Shown here: one piece after another, positions 33,563 to 41,455 of the stretch | Numbering within the stretch: position 1 is the first letter of the stretch | Layout: every line of letters starts with the position of its first letter | DNA from: an uncultured Lachnospiraceae bacterium | GTDB lineage: Bacteria > Bacillota > Clostridia > Lachnospirales > Lachnospiraceae | Direction: 5' to 3' | NCBI GenBank assembly: GCA_910587955.1 | Contig: CAJUNN010000001.1 | Location: 124,001 to 188,000, forward strand | Length of the DNA: 64,000 bases | Notes under the pieces: model-generated | The model's database searches: none | What the model was told of the DNA's origin: nothing | The model's input: the letters and a program-made list of their open reading frames with translations, nothing else | Program-made: the position numbers and the translations under genes

Positions 33563-33958
33563 ATGGGGTTTCTGGATAAATTGGGACAGATGCTTAAAGC
33601 TCATCCAGATACATATCTGCCGGCGGCAAATCTTTTGGAGCGGTTTGATCCGGTAGACGGGAAAGAGCTGGAAGAGAGCGGCGAGGCAATGCTGTCCTTT
33701 CTCCGTGAGCACTGCATCCGGGGAAATGCCAGGAAATTCAGGATCTTCCTTGACGACAGAGAGGTGTACCGGATTGGCCTGGACGCCCAGTGCGGGATTC
33801 TGTGTCCGCCGGGCTTCCACAGGCTGTATGTGAAGCTGGACGGACTGACCAGCCCGGTGGTAAATGTAAAGGCAGAGGCCGGCCGGCGGTATTATTTTTC
33901 GATTGCCTGTACCATGGAGGCCGGTATGATACTGCATCCCTTAACGGACAGTCCCTAG
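33563..33958 (+). CDS. Small hypothetical protein in the PTS operon
   Basis: 131 residues from ATG 33563 with AAAGGAGG at proper spacing. I do not recognise the family. The N-terminal ~55 residues are helical and amphipathic (MGFLDKLGQMLKAHPD). From about 56 a beta-rich part follows: RKFRIFLDDREVYRIGL, then CPPGFHRLYVKLDGL and AGRRYYFSIACTM. This is faintly like the PEGA/DUF2846 type of small beta-sandwich that ends in a Gly-Arg-Tyr-Tyr turn. No signal peptide, so cytoplasmic. Its position inside the PTS operon, between IID and the esterase, suggests an accessory role. Confidence 0.6.
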   Translation: MGFLDKLGQMLKAHPDTYLPAANLLERFDPVDGKELEESGEAMLSFLREHCIRGNARKFRIFLDDREVYRIGLDAQCGILCPPGFHRLYVKLDGLTSPVVNVKAEAGRRYYFSIACTMEAGMILHPLTDSP

Positions 33959-33965
33959 GACTGTC
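33947..33965 (+). promoter_or_regulatory. Inverted repeat across a stop codon
   Basis: GACAGTCC (33947-33954) and GGACTGTC (33958-33965) with a 3-base loop, spanning the TAG of the small hypothetical gene. A further GGGTACCC lies just after. Possibly an intercistronic processing or pausing hairpin. Confidence 0.45.
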
Positions 33966-34007
33966 ATACGGGGTACCCGAAGGGGACAGAATAGAGGAGG
34001 AAAAGCA

Positions 34008-34907
34008 GTGAATCTTCGTTCGGAAAATGAGTGCTGGAGCATTCCGGCTGACGATATGGAAGCCTCTGCGCTGACAGAGGAGGGAATGCTTCAGCTGGAG
34101 GCGGATTTTTCGCAGGTCAAGATTGTAAAATACATTCAGGATATGGAATATGCAGACGTGGACGGGACTTCCCTGAAACTGCAGCTTTTGCTTCCTTCGG
34201 TGGGAAGCGGAGAGGAGAAGCGGCCTTTGATCTTGTTTATCCGCGGATCCGCGTGGCAGAAACAGAGTGTGACGCCGGGAATTCCCCAGCTGGTGGAGAT
34301 GGCCCGGCGCGGGTTTATCGTTGCCAGTGCAGAGTACCGTCCGGCGCCGGGCCATCATTTTCCGGTGCAGTCGGATGACGGATGGAGGGCTTTGCGGTTC
34401 CTGGCGGAACATGCGGAGGATATGGGCTGGGATACCTCCAAAACCGCTGTCTGGGGCAGCTCTTCCGGGGCGCACACGGTGCTGTTGATGGGGCTGATGC
34501 CGCAGTACCGCCGGGAAACCGTAAAGATCCGGGCAGCGGTGGATTATTACGGCCCCTCCTATCTTCCGGCTATGATTGATTACCATTCCGGCTCCACCCA
34601 GCATCTGGATGAGCTCTTGGGCGTGCCCGTCAAAGAGAACCTGGATTTGGCAGAAAAGGCAAGCCCCACATCCTACCTGGACGGGCCGGACACGCCTGCG
34701 GTGCTGATCCTTCACGGAGACAAGGATAAAAGCTGCAGCTTTGAGCAGAGTGTAATCCTGTACCGGGAGATGAAAAAGGCGGGAAAAGATGTTGTGATGT
34801 ACCGCATGCACAATGCCGCTCACGGCGGCGCTCCCTTCTGGACAGCGGAAGTTATGGACCTTGTGGAAGGGTTCCTGCGGGAAAAGCTGGATTGGCAGAA
34901 AAATTGA
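34008..34907 (+). CDS. Alpha/beta hydrolase, acetylesterase-like
   Basis: 299 residues from a GTG preceded by GAGGAGGAAAAG. The oxyanion region is LFIRGSAWQ (usual HGGxW), the nucleophile serine is in WGSSSGAHT, the acid in LHGDKDKSCSFEQSV and the catalytic histidine in HNAAHGGAPFW. No signal peptide. This is the BD-FAE / lipase-esterase group, which removes acyl groups from sugars and polysaccharides. In this operon it may deacylate an imported acylated sugar phosphate; inference only. Confidence 0.85.
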   Translation: MNLRSENECWSIPADDMEASALTEEGMLQLEADFSQVKIVKYIQDMEYADVDGTSLKLQLLLPSVGSGEEKRPLILFIRGSAWQKQSVTPGIPQLVEMARRGFIVASAEYRPAPGHHFPVQSDDGWRALRFLAEHAEDMGWDTSKTAVWGSSSGAHTVLLMGLMPQYRRETVKIRAAVDYYGPSYLPAMIDYHSGSTQHLDELLGVPVKENLDLAEKASPTSYLDGPDTPAVLILHGDKDKSCSFEQSVILYREMKKAGKDVVMYRMHNAAHGGAPFWTAEVMDLVEGFLREKLDWQKN

Positions 34908-34917
34908 GGACGGACGA

Positions 34918-35343
34918 ATGGGAAAAGAAAAAGGCTGGATGCGAAAAAAGCAGGGTGTGCTGGGATGGCAGTATGAAATGATTTATCTGGGCGGGGATCC
35001 CTGCAATCCGGAACAGGCAGTCGTCCATGTCAGGACCCTGGAGAAAGCCATTGTCATTCGTTCCGCAGACGGGGACGAAGCGTCCTTTTGCTCCGTGATG
35101 ATTCCCTATGCCAGCGTGATCGGCCTCGAGCTTTTGGATGAGGAAACAGGCCGCCGGCTTGCCATAGGAGAAAAGGGATCCATCCGGGATGTTTTCGGGC
35201 AGGTGCTCCTTTCGTACAACGACAATGGGACGGTATGTACCCTTAAGCTTCGGATGTCTATGGCAGCGGATATTTACCAGAATTCAAAATTGTGCAGAAA
35301 TATGCAGGAATATGTGGCAGCGAAATGGAAGAAGACAAATTAG
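34918..35343 (+). CDS. Hypothetical protein in the PTS operon
   Basis: 141 residues from ATG 34918 (GAGGAC upstream). Not recognised. It begins with a basic stretch (MGKEKGWMRKKQG), then alternating strands (YEMIYLGGDPCNPEQ, AIVIRSADGDEASF, VIGLELLDEETGRR, QVLLSYNDNGTVCTLKLRM) and ends in a helix (about 115-138). The pattern of short strands closed by one C-terminal helix is like a PH-type fold, but this is a visual impression. No membrane segment. It sits between the esterase and IIA, each about 10-25 bases away. Confidence 0.6.
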   Translation: MGKEKGWMRKKQGVLGWQYEMIYLGGDPCNPEQAVVHVRTLEKAIVIRSADGDEASFCSVMIPYASVIGLELLDEETGRRLAIGEKGSIRDVFGQVLLSYNDNGTVCTLKLRMSMAADIYQNSKLCRNMQEYVAAKWKKTN

Positions 35344-35366
35344 GTGGCAAAGAGAGGTGGCAGCAG

Positions 35367-35783
35367 ATGATTACAGTGATTTTAGTCTCCCACGGCGGTA
35401 TGGCAAAGGGGATGGTAGAGAGTACCACAATGCTCATCGGGGAGCAGCCGGATTTGGCTTTCATTACTTTTGAGCCGGAAGACGGAGTGGAAGATCTGAC
35501 GGCAAAGGTGGAGGAGAAGCTCAAAGAAGCTTTGGCCGGCGGCGAGGCGATTGTTATGACGGACATACCGAACGGCACGCCGTTTAACTGCGTAAGCCGT
35601 CTGATGGAACATTACAGGTTCCGTCATTTGACGGGAATGAACCTTCCCATGGTGGTAGATGTGGTAAGCCAGCTGGGGGAGGATGCCAGTGCGGAGCAGC
35701 TTTGCGAGGGAACCCTTAAACCTTCCAGGGAAGCAATGATCGATGTAAATGCCTGGATGAAGGAGCTTGGAATTTTAGAGTAG
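35367..35783 (+). CDS. PTS system mannose family IIA component
   Basis: 138 residues from ATG 35367 (AGAGAGGTGG upstream). Phospho-acceptor His9 in ILVSHGGMAKGM matches the mannose IIA active site. DIPNGTPFNCVSRLM and MVVDVV follow, typical of EIIA-man. It receives phosphate from HPr and passes it to the IIB at 31174. Separate from IIB by four genes, unlike the usual IIA-IIB-IIC-IID order. Completes the transporter. Confidence 0.93.
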   Translation: MITVILVSHGGMAKGMVESTTMLIGEQPDLAFITFEPEDGVEDLTAKVEEKLKEALAGGEAIVMTDIPNGTPFNCVSRLMEHYRFRHLTGMNLPMVVDVVSQLGEDASAEQLCEGTLKPSREAMIDVNAWMKELGILE

Positions 35784-35795
35784 GCGGGAGGAAGC

Positions 35796-36971
35796 ATGAT
35801 GAACAATTTTTTTGATTCTCAGAAAACAAATGTAATTTTTGGAAAAGATACGCATAAATCTGTGGGGGAGGAGATTAAGAAATACGGCAGCAAATGCCTG
35901 ATTGTGCATGACAGCGGGGACTACCTGAAAAATATCCTCTCGGATATCCGGGCATCCCTGGATGAGAATGGCATATCCTACTATGAGATGGGGGATGTGA
36001 AGCCCAACCCGAAGCTTAGCTACTGCACGGAGGGGATTCAAACCGTGAAGGAAAAGCCGGTAGATTTCATTCTTGCAGTGGGCGGTGGTTCCGTTATGGA
36101 CACGGCAAAGTTTATCGCCGTTCAGGCGAATATGGAGGAGAGCCTGTTTGTGAACCGGGATATCTTCACGCCCTATCCGGTGATTCCCCACGGCGTGGTG
36201 TCCACCCTGGGGGGTACAGGAAGCGAGCAGTCCCTGTGTGCCATGGTGGTGGATGACAGCTTAGAGGTTCCCGAGAAGGTAGGGCTTTATAACCTGGGAT
36301 TTTTCTTTGACTTTGCCATTATCAATCCGGAATTTGCGTACACCCTGCCGCCCAAGATGACAGCCTGCGGAGCTATGGATATTATTTCCCACTGCTGGGA
36401 AGTGTATTTTGCACCCATCAACGGGAATGAGATCATGGAAGGATACTTCGAGGGGATTGTAAGGGCGGTGCTGAAAGAGGGCTTGAAGGCGATTGAAAAT
36501 CCCACCGACTACAACGCCCGCGCGAACCTGAACCTGGCGGCCATTATGGCCATGTCCAATACCAAGCCTGCGGCAGGCGAGATGGGAGACTGGGTCTGCC
36601 ACCACATGGAAAATCCGGTCACCGTCACCTTTAAACGCACCCACGGCGAGATTCTCTCTATTATTACGGATGCCTGGGTAAAATATGCCTGGAAGAAAAA
36701 CCCGCCGAAATTTGTCCGCTGGGCGGTAAACTGCATGGGCGCTCATCTGTATGACAGCCAGGAGGATACGGTGATGGAGGGACTCCGCAATCTGGAAGAC
36801 TGGCAGAAGCGCATGGGCCTTCCCACCCGACTGAGTGATATCGGGATTCAGGCGGAGGATTGCGGGAAATGCGCGGAAAATGCCATGAAGATTTCCGGTA
36901 CGGGGAAGGCCGGGGCTTATTCGGCCTTTGACGCGGATATGGTTATGGATGTATACAGACTGGCCCAGTAA
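35796..36971 (+). CDS. Iron-containing alcohol dehydrogenase (YqhD/butanol dehydrogenase-like)
   Basis: 391 residues. The nucleotide motif is AVGGGSVMDTAKFIA, followed by STLGGTGSEQS; the metal-binding histidines are in AMDIISHCWEVYF and FKRTHGEILSI. Group III ADH with NAD(P)H and Fe or Zn, usually reducing aldehydes to alcohols. Start ATG 35796 (or 35799) follows GGCGGGAGG. In this operon it may reduce the aldehyde released by the aldolase (for example a lactaldehyde-like fragment) to regenerate NAD(P). That role is inference. Confidence 0.92.
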   Translation: MMNNFFDSQKTNVIFGKDTHKSVGEEIKKYGSKCLIVHDSGDYLKNILSDIRASLDENGISYYEMGDVKPNPKLSYCTEGIQTVKEKPVDFILAVGGGSVMDTAKFIAVQANMEESLFVNRDIFTPYPVIPHGVVSTLGGTGSEQSLCAMVVDDSLEVPEKVGLYNLGFFFDFAIINPEFAYTLPPKMTACGAMDIISHCWEVYFAPINGNEIMEGYFEGIVRAVLKEGLKAIENPTDYNARANLNLAAIMAMSNTKPAAGEMGDWVCHHMENPVTVTFKRTHGEILSIITDAWVKYAWKKNPPKFVRWAVNCMGAHLYDSQEDTVMEGLRNLEDWQKRMGLPTRLSDIGIQAEDCGKCAENAMKISGTGKAGAYSAFDADMVMDVYRLAQ

Positions 36972-36992
36972 GACGGAAAGCGGAGGCGTGTC

Positions 36993-37904
36993 ATGAGCTT
37001 TTCAGGAATGTACAACACCCAGGGCATGCTGTTTCTGGTCATGCTCCTGGGCCTCCTGCTGCGGAAAATCCATATAATCACCAATGAGGGGGAGAAGGTT
37101 CTCACGGACTTGGTTCTTTTTGTGACTCTGCCCTGCAGCATTCTCAAATCGTTCCAGATAGAACTGACAGAGGAGCTCCTTGAGACCTGCGGAAAGATTT
37201 TTCTGATAACGATCCTGATTCTGCTTATTTCCTTCCTTGCAGGAAAGGCTGCCTTTTGCTTTCTGCCGGTTCCGGAGCGCCGGATTATGGAATATGCGTC
37301 GGTTGTCTCCAATGCGGGAATTCTGGGCAATCCGGTGGCGGAGGGGATCTTCGGCAGCCTGGGACTGATGTACGCTTCTGTTTATGCGGTTCCTGTCCGG
37401 CTCTATATGTGGTCTTTCGGACTCATGTGTTTTACAAAGGTGCCGGACGGAAAAGCTTTTTTCAAGAAAACCTGTACCCACCCGTGCATTATTGCCGCGG
37501 TTTTGGGGCTTGTGCTTCTGTTTTTTCCTATTAAAATCCCGGAAATGCTGTCTATGACCATTCGGAATGCGGCGGGTGCCAATACATTTCTGTCCATGGT
37601 CCTTGTAGGTACGATCCTGGCATCCGTTCCCTTAAGCAGCATAGGGGACAAAAAAGCCTTCTATTATTCGGCTGTCCGTCTGCTGCTGCTCCCTCTCTTT
37701 GCACTGCTTCTATGCAGGGCGGCAGGCTGCGGCGGGACGGCACAGGGGGTGATTGTCACCCTCACCGGAATGCCTGCCGGAAGCACCACGGCGGTGCTGG
37801 CGGAGAAATATGGCTGTGATGCGGTACTGGCCACCAAGTGCGTGGTGCTGTCTACGGTGTTTTCTATGATTACCATTCCCCTGTGGTGCCTGCTGCTGGC
37901 TTAG
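36993..37904 (+). CDS. AEC family transporter (auxin efflux carrier-like)
   Basis: 303 residues with about ten hydrophobic segments in two halves. Motifs of the AEC family are seen, such as VVSNAGILGNPVAEGIFG and a second repeat TGMPAGSTTAVLAEKYG. These carry organic anions, often malate or other carboxylates, out of the cell. It is the last gene after the Fe-dehydrogenase (21-base gap), so it could export the fermentation product of this pathway. No clear terminator follows before 38028. Confidence 0.88.
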   Translation: MSFSGMYNTQGMLFLVMLLGLLLRKIHIITNEGEKVLTDLVLFVTLPCSILKSFQIELTEELLETCGKIFLITILILLISFLAGKAAFCFLPVPERRIMEYASVVSNAGILGNPVAEGIFGSLGLMYASVYAVPVRLYMWSFGLMCFTKVPDGKAFFKKTCTHPCIIAAVLGLVLLFFPIKIPEMLSMTIRNAAGANTFLSMVLVGTILASVPLSSIGDKKAFYYSAVRLLLLPLFALLLCRAAGCGGTAQGVIVTLTGMPAGSTTAVLAEKYGCDAVLATKCVVLSTVFSMITIPLWCLLLA

Positions 37905-38027
37905 GGGTTTCTTTTCCGTTATAACGCTATTTCCCTGCCGCAGTGCGTAAGCTTGGAAGGTTCTTTCAGCAATGATTTTCTCTATCATATTCAAATTATG
38001 ATTGAGCAATTTGTCTTTGTAAAAGTA

Positions 38028-38056
38028 TTGTTCTTTTACGGTCCCTGACGTATAAT
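38028..38056 (+). promoter_or_regulatory. Promoter of the AI-2E family gene
   Basis: TTGTTC (38028-38033) and TATAAT (38051-38056), spacing 17. The 120 bases before it (from 37905) are AT-rich and hold no gene I can support. Confidence 0.65.
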
Positions 38057-38079
38057 AGTTGCAATAAGGAGAGAGGACT

Positions 38080-39216
38080 ATGAATTTGAATTGGGACAAT
38101 ATGAAGAAATTGATGCTGCTGATTACTTTTACGGTTTTGATGCTGGTGGGCGTGCAGAGGCTGGATGTGGTGCTGGGAGCCGTGGGCTTTCTGTGGAATA
38201 TCTGCTGGCCCTTTGCCTTGGGCAGCGCCATGGCCTTTGTCTTAAATGTACCTATGACGGCGCTGGAGAAACGGCTGTTTCCCAAGAAGGATATGCCGGG
38301 ACACAAACTGCAGGGGAAGCTTGCCCGTCCTTTAAGCCTTGTAGGCGCGCTGGTTTTGGTGTGCGGCGTCATCAGCCTGGTGATTTTTGTGGTGGTGCCG
38401 GAACTGAGTGCGACGATTGCCACTTTGGGAAGCACGGTGGAAGCTTTTCTGCCGAAAGCCCAGGTGTGGCTGGAAGATATCTTTAACAATAACCCGCAGA
38501 TTACGGCCTGGATAGAGAGCGTTGAACTGAACTGGGAGAAAATGATTGAAACAGGGCTTGCTTTTTTCCGCAGCGGAGCAGGGAATGTCCTTTCTTCCAC
38601 CGTAAGCGTGGCCAAAACCATTATCAGCGCCGTAACTACCTTTTTTATTGCCTTTGTATTTTCCTGCTATATCCTGCTTCAGAAGGAGAAGCTGGGCAGC
38701 CAGGCAGAAAAGCTTTTGCAGGCGGTTTTGCCTTCCAGACAGGTAGAATACATTCTGCATGTATGCGCTTTGAGCCACCGCACCTTTTCCAGCTTTATCA
38801 CAGGCCAGTGCCTGGAGGCCGTAATTCTGGGCGTCATGTTTTTCGTGTCCATGAGCCTTTTAAAGTTTCCCTATGCCCTTTTGGTGGGAATTCTGGTGGC
38901 ATTCACAGCCTTGATTCCTGTATTCGGCGCATTTATCGGCTGTGTGGTGGGAGCGTTTTTAATTCTGATGGTAAATCCCATGCAGGCCATCGGTTTCATC
39001 GCCCTGTTTCTTGTTCTTCAGCAGGTGGAAGGAAATCTTATTTATCCCCATGTGGTGGGAAATTCCGTGGGGCTGCCCTCTATCTGGGTACTGGCGGCCG
39101 TGACCGTAGGCGGCAGCCTTATGGGAATCATGGGGATGCTGGTCTTTATTCCGCTGGCCTCTGTGGTTTACGCGTTAATCCGCGAGTGGGTATACCGGAG
39201 GCTGGAGCAAAGATAA
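38080..39216 (+). CDS. AI-2E family transporter (TqsA/YhhQ-type UPF0118)
   Basis: 378 residues, about eight hydrophobic segments, with GGAGAGAGG before the ATG. Family features: two N-terminal segments, a long soluble loop (about 95-165), and the C-terminal GALIPVFGAFIGCVVG-like block (here FTALIPVFGAFIGCVVGAF), followed by VEGNLIYPHVVGNSVGL. Family members export AI-2 or act as Na+/H+ antiporters; the substrate here is unknown. Converges on the nitroreductase pseudogene. Confidence 0.9.
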   Translation: MNLNWDNMKKLMLLITFTVLMLVGVQRLDVVLGAVGFLWNICWPFALGSAMAFVLNVPMTALEKRLFPKKDMPGHKLQGKLARPLSLVGALVLVCGVISLVIFVVVPELSATIATLGSTVEAFLPKAQVWLEDIFNNNPQITAWIESVELNWEKMIETGLAFFRSGAGNVLSSTVSVAKTIISAVTTFFIAFVFSCYILLQKEKLGSQAEKLLQAVLPSRQVEYILHVCALSHRTFSSFITGQCLEAVILGVMFFVSMSLLKFPYALLVGILVAFTALIPVFGAFIGCVVGAFLILMVNPMQAIGFIALFLVLQQVEGNLIYPHVVGNSVGLPSIWVLAAVTVGGSLMGIMGMLVFIPLASVVYALIREWVYRRLEQR

Positions 39217-39217
39217 T

Positions 39218-39410
39218 GAAATCGGCTCCGGTGAAAATACCGTTGTCGCAGGCCGCATTCTTTCTGTTGAAGGTGCCCCGATCCACCAGGTGTTGAGCCC
39301 CAGGGTCTGGGCATAAAGCATCAGATCCGCACTGGAATACCCAAGCTTCACAGCAAGTCCGTATATTTGCGGACGGTATGTCTTGCCTGCATGGCTTCTT
39401 TTAAGGTCAT
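39218..39410 (-). pseudogene. Nitroreductase family pseudogene, internally deleted and frameshifted
   Basis: On the minus strand an ATG at 39410, with GGGAGG upstream, starts MTLKEAMQARHTVRKYTD, the conserved nitroreductase N-terminus, but a TGA follows two codons later. In the next frame, KLGYSSADLMLYAQTLGL then NTWWIG appears, a segment normally found ~100 residues further on. A second frame shift gives TFNRK and then unrelated residues to the end. So roughly 70-80 codons are lost at the TD/KLG junction, and the 3' part is missing next to the AI-2E gene. Too short to be functional. The flavin-binding middle is gone. Confidence 0.8.
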
Positions 39411-39604
39411 AATGTTTCCTCCCTTCTGCTTTTTGGTTCTTTATTTTTCCTATAATTATAGACTATTCGGGGCCGGAGCGTACCCGAAGTTTTACATAAA
39501 ACTCTTGCCTGCGGGGGTTTTCTTTTTATGATAAATGTGGTACACTACCTTGTATTGGGAAAGGGTATAAAAATCCCGAAAAACAACAAGAAAGAAGGAT
39601 TTCC

Positions 39605-40060
39605 GTGAGAGAAGTAAAACCGGGAGAGTATTACCGGCATTTTAAAGACAGACTGTACCAGGTGATGGCTGTAGCGAGACATGCCGGGACGGATGAGAAA
39701 ATGGTGGTGTACCAGGCCATGTACGGAGACGAGGAGATCTGGGTCCGCCCCTACAGCGAGTTTGTGGGAGAGGTAGACCGGGAGAAATACCCGGACGCGG
39801 TACAAAAGTACCGGTTTGAGAAAGAGGAACCGCCTTCAGAGGCCAATCCCATGCTGCTGCGGTTTCTGGATGCCAGAACCATGAGGGATAAACTGGAGCT
39901 GTTCCAGGCCTGGCAGGGCTATGAGGATGAAAATCTTATGGAGAGCATAGCGGCTTCTCTGGACATCGGGCTGTCTTCGGGCAGCGCACAGGATAAATAC
40001 CGTCAGATTCTGAACTGTCTGAAAACCATGGAACATTTTGAGGTGGATCGGTTCCGGTAG
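39605..40060 (+). CDS. DUF1653 domain protein
   Basis: 151 residues from a GTG with AAGGA upstream. Residues about 4-70 match DUF1653: GEYYRHFKDRLYQVMAVARHAGTDE, then VVYQAMYGDEEIWVRPYSEF. The C-terminal ~80 residues are helical (MLLRFLDARTMRDKLELFQ) and not recognised. DUF1653 is a small SH3-like domain of unknown function. It lies 20 bases before trkA and is probably cotranscribed. Confidence 0.85.
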   Translation: MREVKPGEYYRHFKDRLYQVMAVARHAGTDEKMVVYQAMYGDEEIWVRPYSEFVGEVDREKYPDAVQKYRFEKEEPPSEANPMLLRFLDARTMRDKLELFQAWQGYEDENLMESIAASLDIGLSSGSAQDKYRQILNCLKTMEHFEVDRFR

Positions 40061-40080
40061 GGTTTTGAGGGGAGAAAGAC

Positions 40081-41439
40081 ATGAATATCGTAATTATCGG
40101 GGACGGAAAGGTGGGCCATAAGCTGGCGAAACAGCTGTCGGATGAAAAATACAATGTAGCTCTGATCGATCAGAGTGAGAGGAAGCTGCGTGATGCAGTC
40201 AATGAGCTGGATGTCTCCTGCGTGGTGGGGGACGGTGCAAACGCAGAGGTGCAGAAAGAGGCGGATGTGCCGGGTGCGGATCTGGTGATTGCCTGCGCCT
40301 CCACGGACGAGCTGAATATGCTCTGCTGTCTTCTGGCCAAGCGTCTGGGAGCCAAGCAGACCATTGCCCGGGTGCGCAATCCCGTATATTACCAGCAGAT
40401 GCACCTGTTTAAAGAGGATTTGAAACTGAGTATGGCGGTCAATCCGGAGCTGGTTCTGGCCGGGGAGATTTCCAGGGTGCTGATTTTCCCCTCCGCCGCC
40501 AAGATTGAGACCTTTGCCAAGGGACGAGTGGAGCTGGTGGAGGTGACCATCGGGGATCAGAGTCCTATGGACGGCATTTCCCTGATGGAGCTTTACCGGA
40601 AATACCAGATCAAAATGCTGATCTGTGCGGTGCAGAGGGGCAGCGATGTGTATATCCCCGACGGCAGCTTTGTAACCCGGCGGGGGGATAAAATTAACAT
40701 TGCCGCTTCCCACAAGGAGATTGAGAAATTTTTTAAATTTGTGGGAGCCAAACGGAACAAAGTCCGTACGGTGCTGATCTGCGGCGGAGGCCGTGTGGCC
40801 TATTATCTCTCCAAACAGCTTTTATCCCTGGGAATGCAGGTGAAGATCATTGAGCAGAGTAAGGAGCGCTGCATGGAGCTCTGCGATCTGCTGCCGAAAG
40901 CTACAATTATCCACGGAAATGCCACGGATCACGAGCTTTTGGAGGAAGAGGGCATCGGAAACGCGGATGCTTTCGTGTGCCTGACAGGGATTGACGAAGA
41001 AAATATCATTATGTCCATGTATGCCAAGACCAAAAACGTGTCCAAAATTATTACAAAGGTCAATGAAGACGCGCTGCAGCATCTGGTGGATGAGCTGGGA
41101 ATAGAAAGTACGGTTTCTGCAAAAAATGTGACTACCAATGTGATTATGAGCTATGTGCGCGCTATGAAAAATTCTATGGGCAGCGCCAATGTGGAGACGG
41201 TGTACCAGCTGATCAACGGACGGATTGAGGCGCTGGAGTTCCTGATCCGGGAGGCTACCAACTATACAGGGATTCCCTTGAAGGATCTGACCATCCGGGA
41301 AAATCATCTGGTGGCCTGCATTGTGCGCAAAAGACAGATTATTATTCCGGGAGGAAATGATACCCTGGAAGTGGGCGACAGCGTGCTGGTAGTCAGTATG
41401 AGCCAGGGGCTGGAGGATTTAAAGGAAATACTGCGTTAG
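40081..41439 (+). CDS. trkA: Trk potassium uptake system regulatory protein TrkA
   Basis: 452 residues: two TrkA-N/TrkA-C pairs. First nucleotide-binding motif NIVIIGDGKVGHKLAKQL, then VVGDGANAEV; the second VLICGGGRVAYYLSKQL at about 225 with IIHGNATDHELLEEEG. C-terminal RCK domain ends SVLVVSMSQGLEDLKE. It binds NAD(H)/ATP in the cytoplasm and gates the TrkH channel. trkH follows after 16 bases. Confidence 0.95.
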   Translation: MNIVIIGDGKVGHKLAKQLSDEKYNVALIDQSERKLRDAVNELDVSCVVGDGANAEVQKEADVPGADLVIACASTDELNMLCCLLAKRLGAKQTIARVRNPVYYQQMHLFKEDLKLSMAVNPELVLAGEISRVLIFPSAAKIETFAKGRVELVEVTIGDQSPMDGISLMELYRKYQIKMLICAVQRGSDVYIPDGSFVTRRGDKINIAASHKEIEKFFKFVGAKRNKVRTVLICGGGRVAYYLSKQLLSLGMQVKIIEQSKERCMELCDLLPKATIIHGNATDHELLEEEGIGNADAFVCLTGIDEENIIMSMYAKTKNVSKIITKVNEDALQHLVDELGIESTVSAKNVTTNVIMSYVRAMKNSMGSANVETVYQLINGRIEALEFLIREATNYTGIPLKDLTIRENHLVACIVRKRQIIIPGGNDTLEVGDSVLVVSMSQGLEDLKEILR

Positions 41440-41455
41440 CTGAGGATGGACTGAT

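Noticed and set aside
37905..38027. Possible small gene or gene remnant on the minus strand between the AEC and AI-2E genes.
   Set aside because: No ribosome site or recognisable motif; the open frame extends only because of antisense to the AI-2E gene.
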